The notes under the pieces were generated by a model. That model saw only the letters and a list, made by a program, of their open reading frames with translations, did not search any database and was not told the DNA's origin. Below are positions 10,001-19,280 of a DNA stretch of 64,000 bases, piece after piece; the stretch's first letter is position 1, and each line of letters starts with the position of its first letter. The stretch comes from Diplonema papillatum (Eukaryota; Euglenozoa; Diplonemea; Diplonemida; Diplonemidae): NCBI GenBank assembly GCA_030068145.1, contig JAPJBO010001051.1, positions 1 through 64,000 of the forward strand, read 5' to 3'. Position numbers and translations under genes: made by a program.

Positions 10001-12753
10001 AACGCTATCTCCGCAGGAACTGAGTCGAAGCACTTCTGGAAGTCCAGCGCCAGACCGTAGAGCGGCTGTTTCGTTATATGGGCTTCCTCGATGAGTGCGG
10101 CGAGGTGCCAGACGAGATCATCGGTTCCGTGTTGTTTGCGGCAACCGTGTAGCCCACTGGGCGCTATGGCGTCCATCCACTCCAATGCATCCCGCGCCCG
10201 TATCGAGGCCCATATCCTGTACAAGACTGGAGTTATCGTTATTGGGCGCTGGGACAGCGGGTCTCCAGTGCTCTCTGGTTTGGGGAGCAGATGGATGATT
10301 GCGTGCATCAGCGGGGCTGGCCACTCCCCTTCACGTTCGACGCTGTTCATTGCGTCCGCCATGAGTTCTAGAACCTGTGGCGGCAGTTGCTGCAATTCGT
10401 ATACGCGCCACCCATGGAGCCCAGGTGACGACGTTTTCTTCATCTTTGCCAGTGCCGCCTTCAGGTCCGCTGTCGTGATGGGCCCGTGCGGCATCGCTTG
10501 CCGTGCAGGGAAGAAGCGCGCGTAGTGGATTTTAAAGGTATCCCATCTTGGTTCGGGGGTCCCAGCGTATTTGCAAAAGATCCCTCCCCACGCGTCGTCG
10601 CTTCTCAACATCCTGTCTATCTCGGTGCAACAAGCCGTCAGTGTCCCGTCTTTCCGTCTGAGCATGGCGAGTGGTCTACTCCGGCCCCCAGCCAGGTACC
10701 GGTATACCTCGCCTCTCCCAGGTCCATTCCACTCGTTCTGCATTCGTTCCTTCCAGGCGCGGCACCGCTGTTGCTTGAGGGAATTGATTGCATCTCGCTG
10801 GGTTCCTTCTAGTTCGATGAGGGTTTCCATTAGCTGCTCGAGCTCTTGTTGGCTTCCACTTATCTGGCCTAGGCGGACTCCTAGTGGCTGCGTCCTCCCC
10901 GCCGTCCTCAGTAAAGCATCTCTCGCTCTTTGTTCTGCGAAAGTACGGCCGCCCACCGATTTATTTTCAAGCCTCCGTCGCGTCTCGGAGATGGTGGTCC
11001 GGAGCAGGCCGATGACCTTGTCGCGTTGCTTTGCTGCCCAGTCAAGCGCTCCTCTCGTCGAACATGCCTGCCTGGCTGAGACCTGCTGCATCTTCTGTTG
11101 AAACCCACCTGTTCGTCCTTTGCAACCCCGCAATGCGTCCGGCTGTCTGGGATCGCCATGCAGTTCGAGCAAGTAGGTTTCAGCTACTACCGTTGCGTTT
11201 TGATATGCGCCTGTCACTCCAGTCTTCTCCTCCTTCCGTCGTAGAGCCGCCTCGAGTATTGCTTCCTTCTTCTCCGGCGAGAGCAGGGGCAGCTTCCTCG
11301 GAAAAGGTGCCGGGATCCAAGCGGTTGGGTCTGACTGTGTAAACACTTCCAGACTTAGGGTGACAAACACCGGGCAATGGGTGGGGATGTCATATTGGCC
11401 CTTCTTTGCGGTGACCACTGCTACTAGCGCCGGCGCCGCTGTTCGGTTCAGGAAGCACATGTCGATACGCGAGCCACCCTCCCCGGCCCAACAGGTAGCC
11501 GGGGCGGCTTGTGAATGCGCCCTCGCCATGACAGCCGCCGAATCAATCCATCCACCGCTTCCGCAGGCCGCTTCGAGAGCTGGGCTATCTCTAGTCTCGG
11601 TGTTGAAGTCCCCCATTATGACAACGGGTACCTGCCCCAGCCCCGCCGCCATCTCGAACACACCGGCCAGGAGTTTTTCGCGCTCCCTCACGGCTTCCGA
11701 ATCTTTCCCGACATGCGCATATACTGATATCACGTGTATAGTCGCACGCGCGTTCCCCGTCGCTACTACTGCGTGCGCGACTCGCGTACTGCGAAAGAGC
11801 TCTCTTTCCAGCTCAGTTGAGGGTCGGGCTACCGTCGCTACCATGTTGCTTTTCGTGGTCACTGCCGCCCCTCCCGGCACGCGCTGCCCAATTCCGCTCG
11901 CTCCTACGACCACCGGTACATCCTCCCCCCAGTGGCATCTCACGCCATATGCCCCGAGGTAGAACTCGCTGGTTCGTTTCACTTCCGGCCCAGCTCGAGT
12001 TTCCTGTAACGCAATGATGTCCGCTGGCAGTGTCGCCACACTGTGACACCTTGAGTTCAACGACCCGAGATTTGTTGTCGCCAGGACCACTTCTCCTCGG
12101 GGCCCTGCCACTCCCCCCCGCGGGGCTGGCGCGACAGTCTCTGCTCCGAGCTGCCGCAGCGATATCGTCGACGTCCCCACTTCCAGCGCAGAAATCTTCT
12201 GCAGCACCCTGTGCGGCAGAGCGAGCGCGTCGTAATGCTCGGGTCGATACGTCAGGACGACGACTCGGGTTGCCCTCGCAGCTCTTCCTTCGCACCGAAG
12301 CTGCGTCAAGTTCCGTGTCGATAGAACCCACACGCTCGCCTTTAAAACTTCTGCGGCAGCTTGGAGAGTATAGTGGTCCCCATACACCCCGTCGCTTGCA
12401 GCTTCGAAGAGGTAGTCTGCAAATGATTTCGGGGTCTCAGGGACAAAAGGCGTTGGTGGGTTCGTTCGGAGTTGCCGGGTGACCTTCTGTCGCAAGGCGG
12501 CAGCCGTGAGGTTCAGCCTGCCACCGCGAATCAGTGCCTGATACTGGCAATTTCCGTCCTTCCCTACCACTTCACGTCTGGCTCCGAGAACTGCTGCTGC
12601 CTTGTCTAGCAACCGGTCGCCGCTTTCCGCTGGCGTCGGGTTGTTGGTCGCTTCCGCAGTCCAAGAGCATCGCACATTTGAATTGTTTGTAGGTCGTTCG
12701 GCGCCCCGGGTTGCCCTGGTGCGTTGATCGCTAGCTGATTGATTACTAGCCAC
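7012..12753 (-). CDS. Retrotransposon ORF2: OTU-APE-RT-RNase H polyprotein
   Basis: About 1,913 residues. The OTU cysteine protease domain spans about 50-180, with DGNC (Cys69) and the His173 of PEHYDAL. The APE-type endonuclease spans about 220-470, with LQE (Glu251), Tyr345, GDFN at 381-384, SRID at 428-431 and His459. The RT spans about 740-1030, with its YVDD active site near 993. A C-x2-C-x8-H-x4-C knuckle lies near 1336. RNase H spans about 1545-1690, with Asp of YFDGG, Glu of AEYEGL, Asp of RGDS and Asp of SDADAL all present. The basic tail has no motif. The start is uncertain: the frame is open back to the ORF1 UAG (12781), the position-1 codon is GTG, and the first ATG is only at residue 304, inside APE. 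This points to UAG readthrough or reinitiation. Role: nicks target DNA and reverse-transcribes the element RNA. Confidence 0.93.
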   Translation of the reverse strand: MASNQSASDQRTRATRGAERPTNNSNVRCSWTAEATNNPTPAESGDRLLDKAAAVLGARREVVGKDGNCQYQALIRGGRLNLTAAALRQKVTRQLRTNPPTPFVPETPKSFADYLFEAASDGVYGDHYTLQAAAEVLKASVWVLSTRNLTQLRCEGRAARATRVVVLTYRPEHYDALALPHRVLQKISALEVGTSTISLRQLGAETVAPAPRGGVAGPRGEVVLATTNLGSLNSRCHSVATLPADIIALQETRAGPEVKRTSEFYLGAYGVRCHWGEDVPVVVGASGIGQRVPGGAAVTTKSNMVATVARPSTELERELFRSTRVAHAVVATGNARATIHVISVYAHVGKDSEAVREREKLLAGVFEMAAGLGQVPVVIMGDFNTETRDSPALEAACGSGGWIDSAAVMARAHSQAAPATCWAGEGGSRIDMCFLNRTAAPALVAVVTAKKGQYDIPTHCPVFVTLSLEVFTQSDPTAWIPAPFPRKLPLLSPEKKEAILEAALRRKEEKTGVTGAYQNATVVAETYLLELHGDPRQPDALRGCKGRTGGFQQKMQQVSARQACSTRGALDWAAKQRDKVIGLLRTTISETRRRLENKSVGGRTFAEQRARDALLRTAGRTQPLGVRLGQISGSQQELEQLMETLIELEGTQRDAINSLKQQRCRAWKERMQNEWNGPGRGEVYRYLAGGRSRPLAMLRRKDGTLTACCTEIDRMLRSDDAWGGIFCKYAGTPEPRWDTFKIHYARFFPARQAMPHGPITTADLKAALAKMKKTSSPGLHGWRVYELQQLPPQVLELMADAMNSVEREGEWPAPLMHAIIHLLPKPESTGDPLSQRPITITPVLYRIWASIRARDALEWMDAIAPSGLHGCRKQHGTDDLVWHLAALIEEAHITKQPLYGLALDFQKCFDSVPAEIAFKLAEELGFHPTVLKTLRAAYANMQRHFRVGNSIGEGFVPTNGIMQGCPISVVLINVLISVWMRHIAGIEAAIPLSYVDDLYALLKSCASLKEAVRRSSEFAGLTGMRVCAQKKSFCFTTARGACEPVQYTELDGALQPSAPPVMLARRLEFDALGVMLSTRPLPPSKQLTPSSRIAQRNADAEAVLRRAASLPLPAQARDLATSMAAGAKRYYGAAVTAIGKTDATRLRRLFTAAVWTGGPRRAQEAVLHILHHGHRLDPYVVPQYRRVTTWAEQSKKWEHVRRLARVSWQRDGELAQVRGPFAFFKDALEDIGWRWTGPTTIAYENEAGETVTHDAAQMGNTKLLQHDVRHATRLREMRKLAARRPADFDGAQHGIDTWATRHLLEKRETPLTAYQAGMLRTVIAGATPATGRTGLEVTCKYCGTQERETVEHLFWRCMAWTQIRSEYADLEDIQSSWPPCLRLCGVVPLCPRAPLENPLPADEHQRLRIIERLQTFFVAVLVARQETDNMLDRAPRHHRTLEYPRGWVPTAPRVLSVTDVPHAATTSKWKYGPGLWTAFTGWLKTLRWAPPGQETGISYMELAVAFELEAGIKLPPVKNRFYAPPPEIPRGKQTAARDTLPDEETADEIAVYFDGGARGNGTVFAVAGAGAVLYRNGRKEAEMVLPLPNVRTNNVAEYEGLLASLELLQQARTEQGARCVVRGDSALAVGQVTGQTGCSEQLRPMLTRAKALLCEIQRRMQVVVQHVRRESNSDADALSNAAMDVVQRNRPPRRVQMQMLQQVQTSLLGKALSLIELGSAYTKVAKQPWHFGFDAPTTVLTSLGGTVVRGISCRAKISQAAEDVILRIREHVQSRPPSTEETPLFPQYLAWAATYQPEEVYPMGWLRAWAGRARPQKPEDPRGERKRREAPRNPVRPLNAEGLHERPIGRATRKTSERRSERSPRPKTEHCQLHEQEQRRESRNEASRGLRHHPGSQETPGPHQRPGGASAVT

Positions 12754-12765
12754 CGAGCTTTCTCC

Positions 12766-12777
12766 GGGGCGCCCCGC
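12766..12777 (-). promoter_or_regulatory. Palindrome just 3' of the ORF1 UAG, possible readthrough element
   Basis: Six bases after the UAG, the element-sense strand has the perfect palindrome CGGGGCGCCCCG. It can form a short GC stem. Structures 3' of leaky stops are known in retroviral gag-pol readthrough; a role here is inference. Confidence 0.3.
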
Positions 12778-12780
12778 GAC

Positions 12781-14028
12781 CTAGCTTTCCAGCGGGTTGT
12801 ACCGGTTCCCCTTGAGCATCCCTTTGAGGGTCTGCTGCTTGGCCCCTTTCGCTGCTTTTGCTTTCGGCTCGACGTCGGTTGCTTTCGTTTCGGCTCCGTG
12901 TGCATTCGGCTCGACACCGCTCGACTCCTGCTCGGTACCACTTGATTTCGGCTCGGCCTCCGCTCTGTTAGTGGCTTGGTTGAGCTGTTTGAGCTGCTCT
13001 GCGAATTCCTTCTCGGCGGCTTCCTTCTTTGCCTTCGCCTCGGCTTTCTTTCCCTTCTTGTTCGGGCTTGGCTGCGCTGGTGCTCGCGCATCTGCTGCTG
13101 GAGGGGTTGGTGCCCGCCCGGCGTCTGCGGTTACGCTTGGGAGTAGTGACTCCACCCGGGCACACATCTCTGTTTCGAAGACAGCGAGCTTCCTCTCCAC
13201 TTCGGCCATCCACTCCATTTGGCGCACGAGCGCTGCTTCCTCGCGCTGCGTGGCAATACAAACCTGGGCCTCGGCCCAGTTTTGGAGCCGCTTCTCGTAC
13301 ATCGCCTCCCAGGAGGCTCGGGCTTCAGCTCGCGCCTTTTCCCACGTCACCCGCTGCTGCTGCTGCTGCTGAGCCCATGCTTGCCAAGCGTTTCTGGTCT
13401 CGTCTCCGGCGCGGGTGGTTTCCTCTCTGTCCTGCATGTCGGCGTCGCCCGTTGTTTCGGCCTTCGGCTGCAGCTCACCCAGCAAGGCCCGTAGCCGCGC
13501 GAGTTGCTTCTTTCGGCCCTCAGTATGCGCCCTCAGAGCCATGCGCCACTCCCTCTCGGCCTCTTTTCTCCCAAACTCTGCGACGAACTCCGCCTTTGAG
13601 TAAGTCGGCCCTCTCGGGGCGTTGTTGTCCGGGAGGCGCTTAGGCGAGTGTGCCGCGGAGAGGCCCTCGATTTGCTGCTCGAGGCTGCGCACCCTCTCCT
13701 TCTTCTGCTCTTCGCGCTGCTGCTTCTCCAGCTCTTCGAGGTCGACGATGTCTGCCTCCTCGTCGCCGACGCGTACTCGCTGCGCCGGTGGTGGTGTCGG
13801 AGCCTCGATCATGGCCATGCCGCGCCGCATTCTGACACGCGCTCCCGTCCACCCGATCTGCTCGATGACAGATTCGTACGCCCCTGCCTTGCCCTTCAGC
13901 CCGTCCAACTGCAGCGAGAACTGCTTGAACGTCGGCAGGTGCACCACACGCACTGTCGCGGACGTTCTGCTTCCCGATGCAGCTGCTTCGGGACCCAGGG
14001 GGACCGCGTGGAGGTTGTCCGCGTTCAT
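12781..14028 (-). CDS. Retrotransposon ORF1, coiled-coil RNA-binding-like protein
   Basis: 415 residues from the ATG at 14028. The frame is open further upstream, but only through the (TG)n tract as His-Thr repeats, so I take this ATG. Highly charged Glu/Lys/Arg/Gln helices with coiled-coil character run from about 85 to 300, including a run of six Gln near 220. The C-terminal third is Ala/Lys/Glu-rich with a degenerate 7-residue repeat (types SSGTEQE, SSGVEPN, ATDVEPK) before the end. There is no CCHC knuckle. By position and composition it is the ORF1 nucleic-acid chaperone of a non-LTR element. It ends in UAG and the same frame continues directly into ORF2. Confidence 0.85.
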   Translation of the reverse strand: MNADNLHAVPLGPEAAASGSRTSATVRVVHLPTFKQFSLQLDGLKGKAGAYESVIEQIGWTGARVRMRRGMAMIEAPTPPPAQRVRVGDEEADIVDLEELEKQQREEQKKERVRSLEQQIEGLSAAHSPKRLPDNNAPRGPTYSKAEFVAEFGRKEAEREWRMALRAHTEGRKKQLARLRALLGELQPKAETTGDADMQDREETTRAGDETRNAWQAWAQQQQQQRVTWEKARAEARASWEAMYEKRLQNWAEAQVCIATQREEAALVRQMEWMAEVERKLAVFETEMCARVESLLPSVTADAGRAPTPPAADARAPAQPSPNKKGKKAEAKAKKEAAEKEFAEQLKQLNQATNRAEAEPKSSGTEQESSGVEPNAHGAETKATDVEPKAKAAKGAKQQTLKGMLKGNRYNPLES

Positions 14029-14068
14029 CTTTGTCAAGTATGAGTTTGTGCTATGTGGCTTTTTCCCC

Positions 14069-14600
<532 letters not shown>

Positions 14601-14940
14601 GATATGCTTAAGTTTAGCGCGTAGATCTTCAACAGCTGAGGTCGGTGAGAGTTTCATTCGAACGACCTGTTTTTCCAAAAATCAATCCATGCCTTTGAAG
14701 TGTGAACCTGACGAGACTAGACGATTTTTGGAAATCGTCAGTCGCTCTCATTGAAGATCCATTGATCAAACACCATCCAATTTCATCAAACCTTGCGATT
14801 CAACTCCAGAAGATATGCGATGCTTGTTCTTACACGTGAGTGCATACGTGGCGCAGCGGCGGGCGTCGTGCTTCTTGCATTTCACCGCCACATTCCCTGA
14901 TCGCCTCGCCGTTGGTGGGCGACGAGGATTTATCATCGCC
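14601..14940. other. Intergenic, no gene seen
   Basis: No recognised feature. If the Rieske gene (15968 downward) has a further exon it would be expected on this stretch's minus strand, but I see no matching sequence. Confidence 0.35.
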
Positions 14941-15003
14941 TTCAGGCAGAGCACTGCCTCTCATGCACGGTTGATGCTGGCATCAAGTCTTCTTCGAGGA
15001 AGA
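14941..15003 (+). repeat. R6 palindromic repeat
   Basis: Contains the stem AGGCAGAGCACTGCCT, then TCATGCACGG, then TTGATGCTGGCATCAAG and TCTTCTTCG. The TTGATG...CATCAA part is near-palindromic. It sits where the Rieske reading frame loses homology. Confidence 0.75.
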
Positions 15004-15968
15004 TGTTGTTTAGGAAAGGGATGCGAATAAAGAAGAGGTAAAAAGGGGAAGGGGCGGCAGAGGTGGAGAAGTATCAAAGGGCGGCATACTGCTTTCCACT
15101 CGTGCTCGAAGAATGACTTCTCCTCCGGAATCTCCCTGTTCGTGAAGACGAAGGCCTTGTGGACGACGTTGAGGTGCGCCGAATCCGCGCCGTTCTCCGG
15201 GATTTCGCAAATGTGCGACAGGATCTCGTGGCCGCTCCACGCGAGGTGCTTCCACTTTCCGCTCGCGACGTTCTCATCCTCGACGGGGAACCAAGCCGGC
15301 TCCCTGCACTCGACGTCGTACCACACGTAGATCAAGTTCAGCGCCTCGAATGACGGGTAGCTCGTGATGTTGCTGCCCTTCGGAATGGAATCGGAGTACT
15401 CGATTCCTTCGCAGTCGCCTTCGGTGTTGAACCTCCACGCGTGGAACGGGCACACGACGCAGTTGTCGACAACCTTCCCGTGGACCGCCAAGTTGGCTCC
15501 AAGGTGGGGACAGTACGCGTCGAGAATGCCGAGTTTGCCTTCCTTCGTTCGGAAGGCCACGAGCTGCTTGCCGCAAACCTGAACGCTCTTCACCTTGCCG
15601 GGGGTCAGGTCTTTTGAGTCGAGGATTTTGTACCAGCCGTTCGGGTACGGCGGGAGCATGTCGGGGGCCAGCTCCTTTCTGATGTGCTGCCGCCCGGTGC
15701 CCTGCCACCCGCCCTCGAAGATGAGGCTCGACTGGTTCCACCTGAACAGCCACAGCCCCGCGATGGCGCCGGCCACCAGCCAGTAGTTCTCCCAGACCCA
15801 CGCAGCGGCAGCCTCCACCCCGGGGAGCACGTAGTCAGCGGCGACGTCTTCCGCCCACTCCCCCCACACGTTCACCGTCGCTTCTTCGAACGTCGTGTTC
15901 CCGTGCGGAATCAAGGCGGCGCACAGGTTGACGAGTGCCACCAGCGCGAAGACGCATTTTCTAATCAT
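14961..15968 (-). CDS. Rieske non-haem iron oxygenase, DAF-36/Neverland type, 3'-truncated
   Basis: Residues 1-22 form a hydrophobic N-terminus (signal peptide or anchor), and about 52-76 a second hydrophobic helix. The Rieske [2Fe-2S] motif is CPHLG at 153-157 and CPFH at 173-176. The mononuclear iron site is Asp262, His265 and His270 within NGADSAHLNVVH. This set and the membrane anchoring fit the cholesterol 7-desaturase family (DAF-36/Neverland), which desaturates sterols in the ER. After about residue 293 the frame reads into low-complexity sequence and R6, so some 100 C-terminal residues normal for the family are missing. A GTATGC at 15089-15084 could be a 5' splice site, so either an intron starts there or the gene is broken. 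I found no continuing exon before the retrotransposon. Substrate is inferred only from family. Confidence 0.85.
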   Translation of the reverse strand: MIRKCVFALVALVNLCAALIPHGNTTFEEATVNVWGEWAEDVAADYVLPGVEAAAAWVWENYWLVAGAIAGLWLFRWNQSSLIFEGGWQGTGRQHIRKELAPDMLPPYPNGWYKILDSKDLTPGKVKSVQVCGKQLVAFRTKEGKLGILDAYCPHLGANLAVHGKVVDNCVVCPFHAWRFNTEGDCEGIEYSDSIPKGSNITSYPSFEALNLIYVWYDVECREPAWFPVEDENVASGKWKHLAWSGHEILSHICEIPENGADSAHLNVVHKAFVFTNREIPEEKSFFEHEWKAVCRPLILLHLCRPFPFLPLLYSHPFPKQHLPRRRLDASINRA

Positions 15969-16058
15969 CGCTGTTATCGGGGGTTCTACTTTCTTTCTCT
16001 TCGTTTAGCTTCTTGCTTCTTTCTTTTTCGAGTAAAGTTTTTCTTTCTCTTTCGTGTG

Positions 16059-16066
16059 TATATAAA
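16059..16066 (-). promoter_or_regulatory. Possible TATA box of the Rieske gene
   Basis: TTTATATA on the minus strand lies about 92 bp before the ATG at 15968. Core promoter rules of this organism are unknown. Confidence 0.25.
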
Positions 16067-16282
16067 GCACCTGCATGGTAGGAAATACGTGCCAGTTGCG
16101 AAGGAGGAGGTATGCCTGTGTTGGCAAATGCTGGGTTGAAGCACAATTGCACAACCTACCTGGTTGAAGCCACAACACTGGTGGGTCCATATTGGGTACC
16201 CGCAGGGATCCAGCATCAGAAGTTCTGAGGACCATATTGGAACCCTATACGCGCACAGTATGCACCCGCTGTGGAGTGAGGT

Positions 16283-16335
16283 ACCATCCGCCCTCGAAGA
16301 CGAGGCTCGACTGGTTGAAAATCCAAAGAGTCAAT
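16283..16335 (-). pseudogene. Short relic of the Rieske gene
   Basis: A block of about 32 bases (CCTCGAAGACGAGGCTCGAC region) matches 15708-15740 inside the gene with one mismatch. Read on the minus strand it encodes LWIFNQSSLVFEGGW, corresponding to the gene's LWLFRWNQSSLIFEGGW. Homology fades on both sides. It lies about 320 bp upstream of the gene in the same orientation. Confidence 0.6.
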
Positions 16336-16437
16336 TCTGCGCAACCTACCGAATTCAACACCTCTGTGCCGCACGCAACGCCGGAGACGCACGAAGACAA
16401 AAGGAAGGGTATGAGCGAGGAAGGAACAGCGATATGG

Positions 16438-16480
16438 AAGTCAATGGTGAAGACCGTAGTCAGGCGCCAGAGAAGAAAAG
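16438..16480 (+). repeat. R9 short repeat
   Basis: Matches a motif found six times: GGTGAAGACC, then GTAGTCAGGCGCCAGAGAAG. Other copies are near 22480, 24895, 47530, 47590 and 48108. Confidence 0.75.
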
Positions 16481-16614
16481 TATCAAAACAAAAAGGAGGA
16501 TGGGGAAGGGGGAGAGTGATGTCCGGTGTGCTAACGTGAAGATCCCCAAACTCATTGACGCTTGTATTCTGCACGAGACACACAATTGGATGCGCCCCCG
16601 TAGTAACCGCCTGA

Positions 16615-16660
16615 ACCGCTTAATGCAGACCGTCGGCAGATTCTTTGCATTTTAACCTCC
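16615..16660 (+). repeat. R12 tail-like repeat
   Basis: CAGATTCTTTGCATTTTAAC resembles the shared 3' tail signature with one or two changes. Confidence 0.45.
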
Positions 16661-16679
16661 TTTCAGAGGCTTTGCCATG

Positions 16680-17968
16680 CTTAACCGATTAGGGACGGAG
16701 GGGGCGAAAAGGTTTCATGCAGGACTACTACTAGTGATCACTAGGGCTCCAGCCTTTCCAAGTCGGCAACCTGGCAAGCACTATTGTGGTGAAACTGCGT
16801 ATAAGTCGAACTTAGAGTGTGGGTCCCTCCGAAGAAAGGCTCAACACACTGGTTCCAGACTGCATAGCCCGGGTCTCTGGGTCGCGTCCCATTCCTTCTT
16901 CTGGGTCGCCCGGTCTTGAATCTCGCTGGTTCGTCCGGGCTTTTGCTTCGCGCTTCCTCTTCGTATTACATCACCTCGTGCGGGAAAACTGCAGAAGAAG
17001 TACAGATCAGGCAGGGTGAGTCGAAATTTGCGCACAGAGTGTCAACCACTCTCTCCTGCGGCTGACAGTCTCTCCGTGATCCGCTTGCGGTGGGTAAAGT
17101 ACCACCATGACCCATTTGCCTCATCCACTTGCAAAAATGTGTCGGCTGACACCAGGATCCGTTTGCACGCAAAGCTGCATCTATCGCCTGGTGATCCCAC
17201 CCAGGCGCGAGCTTCCACCGAGATCCATTTGCATGCAGGGCTACATCATCGACGATGTAGCGCAAGCACGAAGCCCCCGAAGGTGCGCCACGCCCTTTCG
17301 TTTTGGTTGCGCAAACAGGAAGAATAGCTCTTTCCTGCGAAATCACGTGCAGGATATCACCGGGGAGAGGGGGAGTGAGTCGCAGTAAGGGAGAGGATTG
17401 TTGCTTCGCTAGTAGAGTGGGCCCTTGGTGGGAACTTAAACTGCGGAAGTCGGAATACATAGTTGGGCGGACAAGATGTTGAAACGGGAGATCGAAGGAG
17501 AAGTGTAAAAACGGTCTTTTTTGCCTGGAGGCTTTTCGTGTTGTTCTGCAGCAAAATGCAGATGCATTGAGCTCTATTTGTGTCCAGGTTTGCATTCGTC
17601 TTCTTGACCATGGTTAAGTGCACAAATGGTGTCAGCCGAAGCTGGTGAAGCTTCTCGACGCCGCCCACGTTATGTGAAAAAAAGAAGGGGCCTGAGGAAC
17701 ATGGGTGAGTGGGCAAAGCGAGAGCAGCGCTTCGCCTCCCGCCACATCCGAGGCTCTCATCAGAGCCGTGCTCAACGTGTTCCCCTGTCTGGTAAGGAAC
17801 ATGCGGGTTGAACGGGCCAGAGTAAGAGGCTCGTTGCCCAGCGAAAAGTGCAACTTTGCTTCGAATGCTCGAACAACCCCTAAAAGTGCTTCAAAAGCCA
17901 CACACCGGTGGCGGCTCGAGGCAACCAAGGTTTCAGCAGACCCGACCGTTTCGGATTGTCAGCACCAA
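16680..17968. other. Intergenic; R8 repeat and a diverged duplication, no gene
   Basis: Around 17153-17260 two diverged units with GATCC-TTTGCA-GCA and AGGGCTACATC/AAGCTGCATC suggest a 66-bp tandem duplication. At 17520-17620 the sequence AGGCTTTTCGTGTTGTTCTG and CTTGACCATGGTTAAGTGC recurs at 44895-44935 and 45180-45240 (R8). No protein gene is supported. Confidence 0.4.
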
Positions 17969-17969
17969 A

Positions 17970-17974
17970 ACTGG

Positions 17975-18026
<52 letters not shown>

Positions 18027-18028
18027 CC
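17970..18028. repeat. (CAGG)n tetranucleotide microsatellite
   Basis: About 14 perfect GGCA units. Confidence 0.97.
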
Positions 18029-19280
18029 AAGGTTCTCGCACGGCGCCATACGGAGCGCCCACACACCCACTTTCCCTTGCCAAACAAAGGGAAGTGCACC
18101 GAAGATTTCAATCATCATGGGCGTTGGGAGCTAGTAAGTGCCGGCTGGTGAACGCACGTAGCCCGTGGCCTGGGTCCTTTGTAAGTCCTTTATGGGTCCT
18201 GGTCCCCGACTGTTTGGTGCAACATTTTCCGGGACATTCCTGTTCGTTCTCCGTTGTTCGACAGTTTCCCGGACGGACCATGAGGGGAGACCAAAGCAGT
18301 AGTACACGCATGCTGCAAACATTATTGTTATTACAGCAACGAGAAGCATGTGCACACAATCCCGTTGTCCAGCGGGTCGCAGTTTTGCTCGGACGGTCCA
18401 CTACCCGGCCCACGGGGGACCACTGTATATCCCGAGTGGTCGACCAGTAGTCGCCCACGTGCGTTGGGAAGGACACGGCAGCGCCCGTCGTGAAGATCCC
18501 GCGCACACAACCCTAAAGGGTACTTGAAAAATGTCCGGAAGTCCCAGAAAACTTGCTCTAGATCGGTGCAGGCTGAAGAAACGGCTCGCTAGTGGTCGAA
18601 ACAATCACTGCCTAGCCCGTGAGCGACCACTGTGAAACGAGTGGTAAACTGGTACCGCCCCTTTCTCTCAGGTCGGTGGATAACTGAATGTCCGACACTA
18701 GCCCACAACCCCCTGCAGGATATGCGCGTGAAAAAGAAAACTGCGCAACTGGCAGCCCTGAGTACCTTACAAAAGTTGCTTACTTGAAAAAAAGATGTCG
18801 CAACTGGAAGCGAGATGGCGGCCGCCGCAGGCGTGCTTGATCCCGCCAACCGTTCTTGATTGAAGAAACAGCACCCGTTTTGAAGGAAGCTCGACGACAC
18901 TACTCGAAAGAAAAGGACAAAGAGCGAGGGGGGAACGCGGCTCTGCGGCAATGAATATGCGACAGACAAGACCGTTCGCCCAACCCCAGGACTTCAGAGT
19001 GCAACTATTTTCGTATCTGCCATGACAGACCTTTTAGACCGTGGGTGTACCGTGGTGCTTGAGGCTAGCAGAACACTCTGCAGCGATGGCCCGCGTTAGT
19101 CAGTAAGTGACCACCTCTTCGTACCGTGTCGTGTTTCAGGCGCTTGCAATCATTCGCATCATAGCCAGCGGAAGCCAATTTGAGAATGACATCTTCCAGG
19201 AGGCAGTGCCGGAGGCTGGCTTAGCATACGTTTTGTCGGGAAAGTAATCAGCACTCGGGGGGTGTGCACTTTTCCGCCGC
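18029..19280. other. Intergenic, no gene seen
   Basis: Open frames up to about 180 codons overlap the tetranucleotide run or lack motifs. This includes sequence 3' of the dehydrogenase gene; I see no clear polyadenylation signal. Confidence 0.35.

Noticed and set aside
7012..12753. Genetic-code change making UAG a sense codon
   Set aside because: UAG terminates ORF2 itself and the Gag-like ORF, so readthrough or reinitiation is simpler.
7263..13835. Many plus-strand open frames opposite the retrotransposon
   Set aside because: They are antisense shadows of a GC-rich coding region.
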